This document shows positions 1 through 9,311 of a stretch of 64,000 nucleotides of DNA, piece after piece. The DNA comes from Sphingobacterium shayense (GTDB lineage: Bacteria; Bacteroidota; Bacteroidia; Sphingobacteriales; Sphingobacteriaceae). The stretch spans positions 37,199 through 101,198 of the forward strand of contig NZ_JABMCQ010000001.1 in the NCBI RefSeq assembly GCF_013179575.1. Reading direction: 5' to 3'. Numbering within the stretch: position 1 is the stretch's first letter; every line of letters starts with the position of its first letter. The position numbers were made by a program, and so were the translations under genes. The notes beneath the pieces are model-generated. The model saw nothing but the letters and a program-made list of their open reading frames with translations. It ran no database searches and was not told the origin of the DNA.

Positions 1-113
1 AACGTTTTTATAAATATTTTGGAGTTCTTCAGGTGGTCAACCGATATACTGTTTTCCGAAACTTGTTGGTTTAACCGGTTTTCACGATAAAAAATCGGTG
101 TCGCTTTTCTCAT
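1..113 (-). CDS. possible 5' end of a gene running off the window
   Basis: On the minus strand an ATG at 113 opens 37 codons without a stop and runs off the left edge (it begins MRKATPIFYRENRLNQ). The product is not recognised. It would lie downstream of the SRP RNA in the same direction. An open frame this short can occur by chance and I see no clear promoter, so this is a weak call. Confidence 0.3.
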   Translation of the reverse strand, partial: MRKATPIFYRENRLNQQVSENSISVDHLKNSKIFIKT

Positions 114-177
114 GTCATTATTAAAAAGTCACAAAAAAAGCGCAACTAAGCGCTAAAGAACCCTCTTAAAAAAAGAA

Positions 178-272
178 GGGCAAGCTACTCCTATCGCACC
201 GCTCAACCAAATACCCTTGCTTTGTTCCCAACCTGGGGGAGTCAATGGGAGCTGGTCGTAGGAGACTTGCCC
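178..272 (-). ncRNA. ffs: signal recognition particle RNA (4.5S/SRP RNA, small bacterial type)
   Basis: Read on the minus strand, the ends pair (GGGCAAG...CTCCTAC with GTAGGAG...CTTGCCC, with small bulges) to form a long rod. The apical part shows the SRP domain IV signature: a GGAA tetraloop closed by UUG/CAA, then the CAGG/AGCA symmetric loop bound by the Ffh M domain. Length is about 95 nt, right for the small bacterial SRP RNA. A T-run (TTCTTTTTTT) follows the 3' end at about 177-168, and a TACTTTTG promoter box sits just upstream. The RNA works with Ffh/FtsY in co-translational membrane targeting. Confidence 0.95.
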
Positions 273-276
273 AGCA

Positions 277-284
277 CAAAAGTA
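277..284 (-). promoter_or_regulatory. Bacteroidota -7 promoter box of the SRP RNA
   Basis: TACTTTTG on the minus strand matches TAnnTTTG exactly and lies 4-5 nt before the first paired base of the SRP RNA, fixing its probable 5' end near 272. No TTG is seen at the -33 position. Confidence 0.7.
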
Positions 285-354
285 GCAAAAAATTAGATGT
301 ATGGAAAATTTTTTGAATGACTTTCTGTACAGGCTTGATTGTCAGTCTGCAAAA

Positions 355-582
355 TTACATTTTGGTCTTGTCGTATTCTCCTTTTAAAGCGTAATAGCCG
401 AATATAGCCATGCCTATACTTATAATTGGGGTAAGGATAAACAAAATAATAATTCCAAATACTAAGTCTTCCTGGTGCCCAGTACTCAATTTGGGCACAC
501 CGAACTGGAAAATGCAGAAGTAGGCCGTGAGGATTGCAAGAATGATCCAAAGGACTCCAAATATTTTTTTTATACTTTCCAT
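355..582 (-). CDS. small two-helix membrane protein next to an MHS transporter (DUF6814-like)
   Basis: 75 aa, mostly two hydrophobic segments (about residues 7-26 and 41-65) joined by a short polar loop, ending in a charged tail (GEYDKTKM). There is no catalytic motif. It starts 5 nt after the stop of the MFS transporter on the same strand, so both are probably co-transcribed. Small proteins of this kind recur beside MHS transporters in Bacteroidota; I recall the family as DUF6814, from memory. A role as an accessory subunit of the transporter is inference from context only. Confidence 0.75.
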   Translation of the reverse strand: MESIKKIFGVLWIILAILTAYFCIFQFGVPKLSTGHQEDLVFGIIILFILTPIISIGMAIFGYYALKGEYDKTKM

Positions 583-587
583 ATTAA

Positions 588-2126
588 TTAGTCTTTAACA
601 GTATTAGCAGTCATGTTTTTAGTGATATAAAGTGCCCCGATAATAAAACATACAGCCGATATAATAATAGGATACCACAGTCCCTCCAAATAGTATGTCG
701 GATTTCCTTGTGATTGTGCATTACTAGCAAGATATGTTGATACCGCCGGAAGTAAACCACCAAAGATTCCATTTCCAATGTGATAGGGGAGTGACATAGA
801 TGTATAACGTATCTTTACGGGGAAAATTTCAACAAGAAATGCCGCAATTGGTCCGTAGACCATAGTAATATAAAGAATCTGGACAAAGATCAGAGCAACC
901 AGCAGGGCATATTTGCTACCGGAAATTGTTACTAAGCTTTTTGTTGTGATTTGGGGGGCGGTCTCGTTTAATTCTGCGTCACCGGGGTTCAAAAGTTGTT
1001 GACTAGTGGTAACAATTAGCTTGGTTCCGTCAGTATATTCTGTAGTATATTTTTTTATTTCTTCCTTTCCTTGGGCTGTGGAAAGCGTTTCGGAGCTTTC
1101 TGCACGAGCATCAATAATTTCAGTTTTGTGCTCGATATTGGTGATTTGATACATGGCTTCATATATCGGTCGGTAAGTGAGCAAAGCCAAGAGCATCCCC
1201 GTTAACATGATCCATTTTCGGCCAATTTTGTCACTTAGACGGCCACAGACAACAAAAAATGGGGTTCCAATAAGCAAGGCAATTCCTAGTATGAGATCCG
1301 CTTGGTCACTATCTAAAAACATAACCGTTTTCATGAAGCTCATTGAGTAGAATTGCCCAGTGTACCAAACGACACCTTGTCCCATTGCAGCTCCGAAGAG
1401 TGCTAATAAGACGAATTTTAAATTATATTTATTGCCGAAACTTTCCTTTAGCGGGTTTGTCGCAGTTTTGCCTTCGGATTTCGCTTTCGCGAACTCTGGC
1501 GATTCATCCATATTTCTACGTATAAGGTAGGACACATATACCATGATTATCGACAGTATAAAGGGGACACGCCAGCCCCAATTATCGAATTGCTCATCTG
1601 TCAAACAGAATCTTGTTAATAAAATGACAACTAGGGAGATGAATAACCCGAATGTTGCAGTAGTTTGTATCCATGAGGTCCAGTATCCTCTTTGGCCTTC
1701 AGGACTGTGTTCTGCAACATAGGTTGCCGCTCCTCCATATTCACCGCCGAGAGCCAATCCTTGGAGAAGTCGTAATACCAAGACAATCAAAGGTGCGAAA
1801 AAGCCTATAGATTCATAGCTTGGTGTGATCCCGATGAGAAACGTAGCTCCTCCCATCAGTATTAAAGTGACCATAAAGGTGTATTTCCGGCCGATTAGAT
1901 CTCCTAAACGGCCGAAAAATAGTGCGCCGAAAGGACGGACAACGAAACCGGCTGCAAAAGTTGCTAACGTCGATAAGAATGCGGCCGTAGGGTTTTCTGC
2001 GGGGAAAAATTTTGTTGAAAGCACTACGGACAGGCTTCCGAAAATGAAGAAATCGTACCACTCAATGAGCGTACCCAAAGAGGAGGCTCCAATTACTTTC
2101 CATAGGGATTTCTTATTAGTTTGCAT
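588..2126 (-). CDS. MFS transporter, metabolite:H+ symporter (MHS) family
   Basis: 512 aa with about 12 predicted membrane segments. The N-terminal GTLIEWYDFF (18-27) is characteristic of the MHS branch (ProP, ShiA, KgtP), and GRLGDLIGRK (72-81) is the MFS loop 2-3 signature. Known relatives import osmolytes, dicarboxylates or shikimate with protons; the substrate here cannot be read from sequence. Unusual for the family is a hydrophilic insertion of about 70 residues (about 325-400, rich in T, E and K) between C-half helices. It heads a two-gene unit with the small membrane protein downstream. Confidence 0.9.
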   Translation of the reverse strand: MQTNKKSLWKVIGASSLGTLIEWYDFFIFGSLSVVLSTKFFPAENPTAAFLSTLATFAAGFVVRPFGALFFGRLGDLIGRKYTFMVTLILMGGATFLIGITPSYESIGFFAPLIVLVLRLLQGLALGGEYGGAATYVAEHSPEGQRGYWTSWIQTTATFGLFISLVVILLTRFCLTDEQFDNWGWRVPFILSIIMVYVSYLIRRNMDESPEFAKAKSEGKTATNPLKESFGNKYNLKFVLLALFGAAMGQGVVWYTGQFYSMSFMKTVMFLDSDQADLILGIALLIGTPFFVVCGRLSDKIGRKWIMLTGMLLALLTYRPIYEAMYQITNIEHKTEIIDARAESSETLSTAQGKEEIKKYTTEYTDGTKLIVTTSQQLLNPGDAELNETAPQITTKSLVTISGSKYALLVALIFVQILYITMVYGPIAAFLVEIFPVKIRYTSMSLPYHIGNGIFGGLLPAVSTYLASNAQSQGNPTYYLEGLWYPIIISAVCFIIGALYITKNMTANTVKD

Positions 2127-2307
2127 ACACAGGTTAGGTTTACTTGTTATTTAACAGTTTATATTTTTATAAGGATGTTACTCCGAGAAATAATTAGGGG
2201 GAATGCGTATAAAACAAATAGGTTTTAAAATATTTATATCGATCCCGTCCGTAATTAGACTTGTTTATAATCGGAACTCTAAAATTAAGAATTTTGATTA
2301 AAAATCC

Positions 2308-2315
2308 TAACTTTG
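2308..2315 (+). promoter_or_regulatory. -7 promoter box TAACTTTG
   Basis: Exact TAnnTTTG match. Its last three bases form a TTG in frame with the downstream gene, but a transcript from this box would begin after that codon, so ATG 2331 is the likely start. No well-placed -33 TTG. Confidence 0.55.
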
Positions 2316-2330
2316 AACAAAAAAATAGAT

Positions 2331-2588
2331 ATGGAATTAAAAGGAGCTGAAGAGCCATTTGATATAGAGATAGATAACGTCGTCTATTCTGTATTCCCCG
2401 AGGAGAAAGATGTGTATGTTGTTTTTAAAGAGGGGCGGGAATATATAAAGCTCTTGAAGGACACGGAAAATTCTTGGTTGATGTTGAATCCCGAAACTGA
2501 ACTTCCGATGTTTGGAATGGATGAAGAGGTAGACCGAATAGGAAAAAAAATTAATGAGGAACTGCGTCTGGGTTCTGATCGCAAGTAA
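2331..2588 (+). CDS. conserved hypothetical protein, small acidic
   Basis: 85 aa from ATG 2331, strongly acidic, no signal peptide or membrane segment. The sequence (MELKGAEEPFDIEIDNVVYS...) looks like a small beta-rich cytoplasmic domain; I do not recognise a named family. An in-frame TTG at 2313 is rejected because it is part of the TAACTTTG promoter box. A hairpin terminator follows, so the gene appears monocistronic, convergent with rsmG. Confidence 0.65.
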   Translation: MELKGAEEPFDIEIDNVVYSVFPEEKDVYVVFKEGREYIKLLKDTENSWLMLNPETELPMFGMDEEVDRIGKKINEELRLGSDRK

Positions 2589-2594
2589 ATTATT

Positions 2595-2626
2595 AAAAGC
2601 GCTTTACATTTGTAGAACGCTTTTTT
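2595..2626 (+). terminator. intrinsic terminator after the 85-aa gene
   Basis: Stem AAAAGCG (2595-2601) pairs with CGCTTTT (2618-2624), with an inner TACA/TGTA pair, followed by a T-run to 2626. Confidence 0.7.
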
Positions 2627-2646
2627 ATCCAATGAAGTTCTTGTAA

Positions 2647-3282
2647 TTACATTGGAATGTATACTATATATTTAGTGTCAAAGAAATCTTCCTGAAAGTA
2701 ATCGGCTAGTCGGTGTAGCTCAGCTTTTAAGTTGGCTTCTTTTATTTCTTCTTTTAAATCTCCGCCCTTGAGGTATAAAATTCCGTTAGGTAAGGCATTT
2801 TTATCTTTTTTTTCAAACTTATTTCTAACCCAGGGGATAAAATCAGCTAAACGTGTAACAGCTCTGGAAACAACAAAATCGTATTTGTAATCCAATACTT
2901 CTGCACGTATGTGATCTGCTTCGATATTTTTGAGCCCGATAGCGGCGGCTACCTCGCGCACGACTTTTATTTTCTTTCCGATCGAATCTACCAAATGGAA
3001 TTGAACTTCAGGGAAAAGTATAGCCAGGGGTATACCCGGGAACCCTCCGCCGGTACCGACGTCTAGAATTCTAGTGCCGGAAGTAAATTCGCTTACAAAT
3101 TTTGCAATGCCTAGGGAGTGTAGTACGTGGTGTAAGTAAAGACTCTCGATATCTTTCCGGGACACAACATTTATCTGGTCATTCCAAAATGGATATACCT
3201 CCGCTAGTTGTGCAAACTGTTCTTTCTGGTCGTCTGTTAATTTTGGAAAATACTTATAAATGATATCTACTGTAGGATTCAT
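2647..3282 (-). CDS. rsmG: 16S rRNA (guanine527-N7)-methyltransferase RsmG (GidB)
   Basis: 211 aa, normal length. Methylates N7 of G527 in 16S rRNA using SAM; in other bacteria loss gives low-level streptomycin resistance. The SAM-binding loop ILDVGTGGGFPG spans residues 72-83. The conserved VVSRAV segment typical of RsmG follows further along (about residue 136). Monocistronic or loosely linked to the glycosyltransferase upstream (36 nt gap). Confidence 0.95.
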   Translation of the reverse strand: MNPTVDIIYKYFPKLTDDQKEQFAQLAEVYPFWNDQINVVSRKDIESLYLHHVLHSLGIAKFVSEFTSGTRILDVGTGGGFPGIPLAILFPEVQFHLVDSIGKKIKVVREVAAAIGLKNIEADHIRAEVLDYKYDFVVSRAVTRLADFIPWVRNKFEKKDKNALPNGILYLKGGDLKEEIKEANLKAELHRLADYFQEDFFDTKYIVYIPM

Positions 3283-3318
3283 ATGTTTTTAATTAAATTG
3301 ACGTGGAACTAAGGAGAA

Positions 3319-4464
3319 TTACTTCCAAGCTATTTCTTTTTTATTGCGGTTAAATACCCCGTTGATGCAAATATAGAAATAGTAAAACAGATCTAATATC
3401 GGCAGCCAAAGTAAAAGATCATGAACCCCCAATTTTCGGTAAATACTATTGAAAATAATAAGTTGGCCGAGGAGCCGTATTAAATACGCGCCAACGGGAA
3501 TATACCAAAGGGAGGGGTAAATAAGAACGCATACGACTATCATTATATAAAATAATAACGCTGAAACAAGTTGTGCAGCTAGCATGCGTTTATGGCGGCC
3601 TTTGTATAGCGTCGATGCTCCAGAGTGCCGTGCTTTTTGTCTATAATAGGCTTTCCATGTTTCCTTGGGTCCAGAGTAGACATGAGCATTCTGATGGATT
3701 GCAAGGTTGACGTTGTTGCGGGTAGCATTTTGGTTAACAAACAGATCGTCGTCTCCAGATTTGATATGCATGTGTTTTGTGAAACCTTTAGATTTAAAAA
3801 ACAGCGATTTTTTATAAGCGAGGTTTCGCCCAACAGCCATATAGGCATTTCTTTTCAAAGCGTACGAAATGTAGCTCATTGCGGTGTGTGTGGTTTCGAA
3901 CCGTATTATCTTGTTAAGAAAGCCCGGAAGTTTAAAATATGGTGAATATCCCAAAATAATTTCCTTTTCCTTCGTGAAAGCACCTGCCATTTCGCTAATC
4001 CATCTTGAATTTATCGGCTGGCAGTCCGCATCGGTAAAGAGAAGATGGTCGTATCTCGCTCCTTTTATTCCCATAGTGAGCGTAAATTTCTTGGTATTCT
4101 TCAGTCTTATATGTTCTTTAATCTCAATTACTTTTAATCTTTCGGGATATTTGCTAATAAATTCCTTTAGAACCCACTTCGTGTCGTCGCTCGAGCAATC
4201 GTCGACAACTATAACCTCATATTCTGGATATTCTTGTTGTAAAATGTCTGGTAAAAATTGTCGTAAGTTATCCTGCTCGTTGAAGGCTGAAATAATAATG
4301 CTTATCGGTGGTTTAAAATCATTTTCCTGATGGGATTTGATTTTATGTACAGCAAGTTTGCCGTATACGAATAAGATATAATAAAGCTGTACAAGTAATA
4401 ATAGTCCTAGTATTCCTAATGGAATATAAGGTATATACGGAGTAAATTGTTCGAGTTCTACCAT
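3319..4464 (-). CDS. family 2 glycosyltransferase, membrane-bound
   Basis: 381 aa. One N-terminal membrane helix (about 12-36), a GT-A glycosyltransferase domain (about 53-275) and two or three C-terminal helices (about 295-370). VVDDCSSDD (86-94) is the nucleotide-sugar site and DAD (145-147) the metal-binding motif; a GDDD acidic cluster follows near 240 and RQKARHS is the likely equivalent of QxxRW. This layout fits processive or polyprenyl-linked sugar transfer at the inner face of the membrane. Donor and acceptor are unknown, and no polysaccharide cluster surrounds it. Confidence 0.85.
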   Translation of the reverse strand: MVELEQFTPYIPYIPLGILGLLLLVQLYYILFVYGKLAVHKIKSHQENDFKPPISIIISAFNEQDNLRQFLPDILQQEYPEYEVIVVDDCSSDDTKWVLKEFISKYPERLKVIEIKEHIRLKNTKKFTLTMGIKGARYDHLLFTDADCQPINSRWISEMAGAFTKEKEIILGYSPYFKLPGFLNKIIRFETTHTAMSYISYALKRNAYMAVGRNLAYKKSLFFKSKGFTKHMHIKSGDDDLFVNQNATRNNVNLAIHQNAHVYSGPKETWKAYYRQKARHSGASTLYKGRHKRMLAAQLVSALLFYIMIVVCVLIYPSLWYIPVGAYLIRLLGQLIIFNSIYRKLGVHDLLLWLPILDLFYYFYICINGVFNRNKKEIAWK

Positions 4465-4566
4465 AATATAGGCTCAAAGATAAGGTGTTATTTGAAGATA
4501 TCGGGGGGAATTAGTTAAGTTTTATTAAGAAATTAGTCCATGCTCGTTTCCTTCTGTTTTTTATCC

Positions 4567-4574
4567 TATTTTTG
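4567..4574 (+). promoter_or_regulatory. -7 promoter box of tgt
   Basis: TATTTTTG, an exact TAnnTTTG match 34 nt before the tgt start codon. No convincing -33 TTG. Confidence 0.5.
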
Positions 4575-4608
4575 CAGTGATTAAAAAAAAGAGGGTACCA
4601 CTAGATAT

Positions 4609-5739
4609 ATGAAATTTACGCTTCAAGCACAAGATAATGGGTCCAAGGCTCGTGCAGGGATTTTGGAAACTGCGCACGGGAATATCCAAACGCCAATATT
4701 TATGCCTGTAGGTACCGCCGGTACTGTTAAAGCAGTTCATCAGCGTGAACTTGTGGAAGATATACAGGCACAAATAATTTTGGGCAACACTTACCATTTG
4801 TATCTCCGTCCGGGTCTTGACGTATTGAATAAAGCAGGCGGATTACATAAGTTTATAAATTGGGAGCGGCCTATTTTAACGGATTCAGGTGGATACCAAG
4901 TGTATTCCTTAACCGAAGTACGTAAGATTAAAGAAGAAGGGGTGACTTTTCGGTCGCATATTGACGGGTCGAAACACTTATTTACTCCTGAAAATGTAAT
5001 GGACACGCAGCGTATAATCGGTGCCGATATCATAATGGCTTTCGACGAGTGTACGCCATATCCCTGCGATTATAGGTATGCTCGCCGTTCGTTGGACATG
5101 ACTCACCGTTGGCTTAAACGGTGCGTAGATCGTTTTGATACCACTGATCCTCTTTATGGATATGAACAAACATTATTCCCTATCGTGCAAGGCTCCGTCT
5201 ATAAAGATTTACGGGAGAAATCCGCGGAAGTAATTGCTTCTTTCAATAGAGATGGTAATGCGATTGGAGGGCTTTCTGTAGGAGAACCTGCTGAAGAGAT
5301 GTATGCGATGACCGAAGTTGTCACCAATATTCTGCCGGAAGATAAACCAAGATACTTGATGGGGGTCGGTACTCCAGTGAATTTGCTGGAAAATATTGCT
5401 TTAGGTATCGATATGTTTGATTGTGTGATGCCCACTCGAAATGCCCGGAACGGGATGTTATTTACACAAAATGGTATCATCAACATAAAAAATGAGAAGT
5501 GGAAAGACGATTTTTCTCCGATTGAGGCAGAAAGTGACCTATTGGTCGATCAAATCCATACGAAGGCATATCTACGGCATCTAATCAGATCTCAAGAGAT
5601 ACTTGGTGCGCAAATTGCTTCCTTGCACAATTTGCATTTCTATCTTTGGTTAGTAAACCAGGCACGGGAAAAAATTATAGATGGGACTTTCTATCCGTGG
5701 AAGGAAAAAATGGTGAAAATATTAGGGCAAAGATTGTAA
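4609..5739 (+). CDS. tgt: queuine/preQ1 tRNA-ribosyltransferase
   Basis: 376 aa, standard length. Exchanges the wobble guanine 34 of GUN-anticodon tRNAs for preQ1 in the queuosine pathway. Base-binding DSGGYQ lies at 92-97 and the nucleophile region FDCVMPTRNARNG is intact. The zinc site is altered: where E. coli Tgt has CxCxxC, this protein has S309, L311 and D314 (SDLLVD), although the later His (H340, LHNLHF) is kept. I recall similar loss in relatives, so this is probably a lineage trait rather than decay. First gene of a probable three-gene run with the LptF/G permease (37 nt gap) and EamA transporter. Confidence 0.93.
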   Translation: MKFTLQAQDNGSKARAGILETAHGNIQTPIFMPVGTAGTVKAVHQRELVEDIQAQIILGNTYHLYLRPGLDVLNKAGGLHKFINWERPILTDSGGYQVYSLTEVRKIKEEGVTFRSHIDGSKHLFTPENVMDTQRIIGADIIMAFDECTPYPCDYRYARRSLDMTHRWLKRCVDRFDTTDPLYGYEQTLFPIVQGSVYKDLREKSAEVIASFNRDGNAIGGLSVGEPAEEMYAMTEVVTNILPEDKPRYLMGVGTPVNLLENIALGIDMFDCVMPTRNARNGMLFTQNGIINIKNEKWKDDFSPIEAESDLLVDQIHTKAYLRHLIRSQEILGAQIASLHNLHFYLWLVNQAREKIIDGTFYPWKEKMVKILGQRL

Positions 5740-5776
5740 CTTCGGAAACTGTAAAGAAGGTTACGGAACAAGATTT

Positions 5777-6859
5777 ATGAATATCATCGATCGCTATATC
5801 ATTAAAAAATACCTCAGTACGTTTATATTTACTGTAGGTATCTTTATTGTTGTTATTGTCGTTTTCGATGTGTCGGAAAAGCTTGATGATTTCTTAAAAA
5901 ATAAGGCGCCAATGTCGAAGGTCTTTTTCGAATATTATGCCTTAGGGAGTATTCCTTTTTTTCTTAATATGCTCACCCCTTTGATTAACTTTATCGCGGT
6001 AATTTTTTTTACTTCGAAAATGGCGGATCAGACAGAGATCGTTCCTATTTTAAGTGGTGGAATGAGTTTCAATCGTTTCTTGCGACCTTATCTCTTTTCG
6101 GCAGGAATAATTTTCGCGTTTACTTTTGTTTCAAATATTTGGATTATTCCATATACGAATAAGATCAAGGTTAATTTTGAAAATGTATACGTAAAGCCTC
6201 AAAAAGTAAGTACCTCGACGCTATCCACACATATGCAAATTGATTCTAATACTTATGTGTACATCGATAATTTTGATACTAAACGGAATATCGGTTATAA
6301 TTTCTCGATGGAAAAATTTGAGGGCGATAGACTAATAGAGAAGTTGATGGCCCAGCGAATAACCTGGGATTCTACAGCTACGAAGTGGAAGATAGAAGAT
6401 TACAGTATTCGTTTTATTGACGGTCTAGATGAAAAAATGGAGAAGGGTAGTTCACGTGATACAACATTAGATATGTTACCGCGCGATTTTGAAGTATATG
6501 ACAATGTTTTCACTGCAATGGATACGAAGGAACTGAATCAGCGAATTCGAAAGGAGGAAACGCGAGGAACGGGAATGATGACGGACTTACTGCTGGAAAA
6601 GTATAAACGTTATATTGGTCCATTCTCTGCTTTTATTCTAACTTTAATGGGGGTATCTCTTTCTTCGAAAAAAGTACGAGGAGGAATTGGCCTTTCATTA
6701 GGAATCGGAATTGCCCTTAGTTTTACATACTTGGTGCTCGTACAGTTTTCGACTATGTTTTCCTTAAAGGGAGGTTTGCCACCACTTATTGCAATATTAA
6801 TCCCCAATGTACTATTTCTACTGCTAGGATTGTGGCTGAAATATAAAGCTCCAAAATAA
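5777..6859 (+). CDS. LptF/LptG family permease (YjgP/YjgQ)
   Basis: 360 aa with the LptF/G layout: three N-terminal membrane helices (about 13-36, 55-80, 105-125), a periplasmic beta-jellyroll-like domain (about 130-270), and three C-terminal helices (about 278-355). LptF/G form the inner-membrane channel of the LPS exporter with the LptB ATPase. The short N-terminus IIDRYIIKKYLSTF is typical. The OstA-like protein at 17.6-20.1 kb is another part of the same pathway. It could be LptF or LptG; I cannot tell which. Confidence 0.9.
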   Translation: MNIIDRYIIKKYLSTFIFTVGIFIVVIVVFDVSEKLDDFLKNKAPMSKVFFEYYALGSIPFFLNMLTPLINFIAVIFFTSKMADQTEIVPILSGGMSFNRFLRPYLFSAGIIFAFTFVSNIWIIPYTNKIKVNFENVYVKPQKVSTSTLSTHMQIDSNTYVYIDNFDTKRNIGYNFSMEKFEGDRLIEKLMAQRITWDSTATKWKIEDYSIRFIDGLDEKMEKGSSRDTTLDMLPRDFEVYDNVFTAMDTKELNQRIRKEETRGTGMMTDLLLEKYKRYIGPFSAFILTLMGVSLSSKKVRGGIGLSLGIGIALSFTYLVLVQFSTMFSLKGGLPPLIAILIPNVLFLLLGLWLKYKAPK

Positions 6860-6861
6860 TC

Positions 6862-7773
6862 ATGATTCTTCCTTCCGTTAATAAGAATGTCCTTATTTTA
6901 CATTTAACCGTGTTAGTCTGGGGATTCACCGGTATACTTGGTGAACTTATATCTGTGTCCGCGCTCCATCTAGTCTGGTACCGGGTGGTTATCGCGGCAC
7001 TTTCTTTATTTATTTACTTTATTATAATTGGAAAATCAGTTCAGGTTACTAAGCAAAAGCTTATTCAAATTGTATTGGTTGGAGGAATTGTCGGATTGCA
7101 TTGGGTACTGTTCTTTTATGCGATCAAGATTTCGACCGTTTCGGTAACCTTGGTCACATTATCTGCAACCACACTTTTCACCTCGATTCTTGAGCCCATT
7201 ATTAATCGGAAAAAGATAGCGAAAACAGATGTTGGTGTTGGACTTATTATCCTTTTCGGTATTTATCTGATATTCAAGTTCGAGTTTCAATATGTTTGGG
7301 GGATAGTAAGCGGATTATCTTGTGCACTCTTTGCTAGTATTTTTTCAATTTTGAATGCACGCATGGTTAAACACACGAGTCCAACCATTATAACATTCTA
7401 TGAAATGTTAGGTGCATTTCTTTGCGTTTCACTAATTATGTTGGCTACAGGTAAGTTCGATGAGAATATGTGGTTAATCGGAATGGACTGGGTATATTTA
7501 TTACTTTTAGGGGTTGTATGTACAGCTGTCGCCTATGTATTAGGGGTAGCAGTGATGAAGGAACTGAGTGCATTTACAGTGGCTCTAACCACAAATATGG
7601 AGCCGGTTTATGGGATAATATTAGCTATTCTCGTTTTTGGAAATAAAGAAACGATGAGTACTGGTTTCTATGTCGGGGCGGTAATTGTTTTAGGCGCGGT
7701 CTTCTTATATCCATACATCAAAACTAAACTAGAAAATAAGGAACGCTCATTAATAAATCGAAAATTACATTGA
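6862..7773 (+). CDS. EamA/DMT family transporter
   Basis: 303 aa, about ten membrane helices arranged as two EamA repeats (about 8-140 and 150-290). Members export amino acids, metabolites or sugars across the inner membrane; the substrate is not predictable. Follows the LptF/G gene by 2 nt, so surely co-transcribed, and ends at a hairpin terminator. Confidence 0.9.
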   Translation: MILPSVNKNVLILHLTVLVWGFTGILGELISVSALHLVWYRVVIAALSLFIYFIIIGKSVQVTKQKLIQIVLVGGIVGLHWVLFFYAIKISTVSVTLVTLSATTLFTSILEPIINRKKIAKTDVGVGLIILFGIYLIFKFEFQYVWGIVSGLSCALFASIFSILNARMVKHTSPTIITFYEMLGAFLCVSLIMLATGKFDENMWLIGMDWVYLLLLGVVCTAVAYVLGVAVMKELSAFTVALTTNMEPVYGIILAILVFGNKETMSTGFYVGAVIVLGAVFLYPYIKTKLENKERSLINRKLH

Positions 7774-7780
7774 TTCAGAA

Positions 7781-7805
7781 AAAAACCGGAATGAATCCGG
7801 TTTTT
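7781..7805. terminator. bidirectional terminator between the EamA gene and gltD
   Basis: Stem AAAAACCGGA (7781-7790) pairs with TCCGGTTTTT (7796-7805) around a 5-nt loop, giving a T-run on either strand between two convergent genes. Confidence 0.85.
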
Positions 7806-7824
7806 ATTGATACTAAATATGAAA

Positions 7825-9291
7825 CTAAGCGTATGAGACTGATTTATCCTTGCATTCAAGTTCTGAGTAACCCATAAGGTACTCATCCACTTTTCTTGCA
7901 CATTCTCGACCTTCAGAAATCGCCCACACTACAAGTGATTGGCCACGACGCATATCGCCTGCTACGAAGACATTGTCTACTGAGGTCTTATATTCTCCTT
8001 CTTTTGCATCCACATTTCCTCGATCGCTAAGTTTTACACCCAACTGTTGAAGTAATCCATCATGCTGAGGGTGGAGAAAACCCATGGCTAATGTAACAAG
8101 CTGACATGGAAGTTCACGTTGTGATCCTTCTACCTCTTTGAATTTTGTTGGTCGTCCGAGATGGTCCACCTCCCATTCTAAATCTACTACTAAGGCGGCC
8201 CGTACATTTCCGTTTTGGTCGCCAAGAAATTCTTTAGTACTAATGCTCCAATGTCGTTGGCAGCCTTCCTCATGAGAGGTTGTTGTTTTTAACAACATCG
8301 GATAGGTCGGCCACGGCATAGCATCAGTCCGCTGTGTTGGAGGCTGTGGCATTAGCTCAAACTGTGTTACGCTTGCTGCCCCATGACGGTTTGAAGTTCC
8401 TACGCAATCAGATCCAGTATCGCCTCCGCCGATTACTAAAACATCCTTTGCCGCGGCATGAATTTCTTCGACTTCAATGGGTGAGTTACCGACACGTTTA
8501 TTTTGCTGTTTTAAGAATTCCATTGCATAATGGACGCCTTTTAGATCGCGACCCGGAATTGGTAAGTCGCGTGGAATAGTCGAACCACCAGATAAAACGA
8601 CAGCATCGTATTCCTTAAGCTCACTGGTAGGAACATTCGCCCCCACTTCCGAATTGGTTCGGAATTCAATTCCCGATCGTTCCATGATTTCTATCCGACG
8701 ATCGATTATCGTTTTATCAAGTTTAAAGTCAGGTATCCCGTAACGTAATAATCCTCCAACTTTGTCATCACGTTCATAAAGTACAACGTCGTGACCTGCT
8801 TTGTTCAATTGTGCAGCAGCAGCTAGACCAGCCGGTCCTCCACCCACTACGGCAACACGTTTTCCAGTTTTGATGTATGACTGGTTTGGTTGTACAAAAT
8901 TGTTCTTATAGGCGATCTCGATGATATGTTTTTCTATTTCTTCGATCGCTACCGGAGATTTGTTAATACCGAGTACACAAGCCGCCTCACATGGTGCCGG
9001 ACAAATCCGGCCAGTGAATTCCGGAAAGTTATTTGTCGAAACGAGTATATTATACGCTTCTTCCCAACGTGCATCATAAACGGCGTCATTGAACTCTGGA
9101 ATAACGTTGCCTAGCGGGCACCCAGAATGGCAAAAAGGGATGCCGCAATTCATACAACGTGCCGCCTGATCGTTTAATTGTTCTGTGGAATATGGTTGGA
9201 CAAATTCCTGATAATTTTGTTTTCTATTTTCTACAGAGTCTTTCTGAGGAAGTGCTCTCTCAAATTCTAAAAATCCTGTTGGTTTTCCCAT
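7825..9291 (-). CDS. gltD: glutamate synthase [NADPH] small (beta) subunit
   Basis: 488 aa. Passes electrons from NAD(P)H through FAD and Fe-S clusters to GltB for making glutamate from glutamine and 2-oxoglutarate. N-terminal cysteines C46, C49, C54 and C58, plus the later [10 protein letters not shown] set, bind the 4Fe-4S clusters. FAD fold [10 protein letters not shown] (about 145-155) and NAD(P)H fold [10 protein letters not shown] (about 285-295) are intact. Lies 20 nt behind gltB and is preceded by a strong AGGAGG (9300-9305, minus) 8 nt from the ATG, unusual in this low-SD genome. Confidence 0.97.
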   Translation of the reverse strand: MGKPTGFLEFERALPQKDSVENRKQNYQEFVQPYSTEQLNDQAARCMNCGIPFCHSGCPLGNVIPEFNDAVYDARWEEAYNILVSTNNFPEFTGRICPAPCEAACVLGINKSPVAIEEIEKHIIEIAYKNNFVQPNQSYIKTGKRVAVVGGGPAGLAAAAQLNKAGHDVVLYERDDKVGGLLRYGIPDFKLDKTIIDRRIEIMERSGIEFRTNSEVGANVPTSELKEYDAVVLSGGSTIPRDLPIPGRDLKGVHYAMEFLKQQNKRVGNSPIEVEEIHAAAKDVLVIGGGDTGSDCVGTSNRHGAASVTQFELMPQPPTQRTDAMPWPTYPMLLKTTTSHEEGCQRHWSISTKEFLGDQNGNVRAALVVDLEWEVDHLGRPTKFKEVEGSQRELPCQLVTLAMGFLHPQHDGLLQQLGVKLSDRGNVDAKEGEYKTSVDNVFVAGDMRRGQSLVVWAISEGRECARKVDEYLMGYSELECKDKSVSYA

Positions 9292-9311
9292 TATATGTTC
9301 CTCCTCTTAGA

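Noticed and set aside
3884..4330. 148-codon plus-strand ORF antisense to the glycosyltransferase
   Set aside because: Lies wholly on the opposite strand of a well-supported gene; composition is not protein-like.
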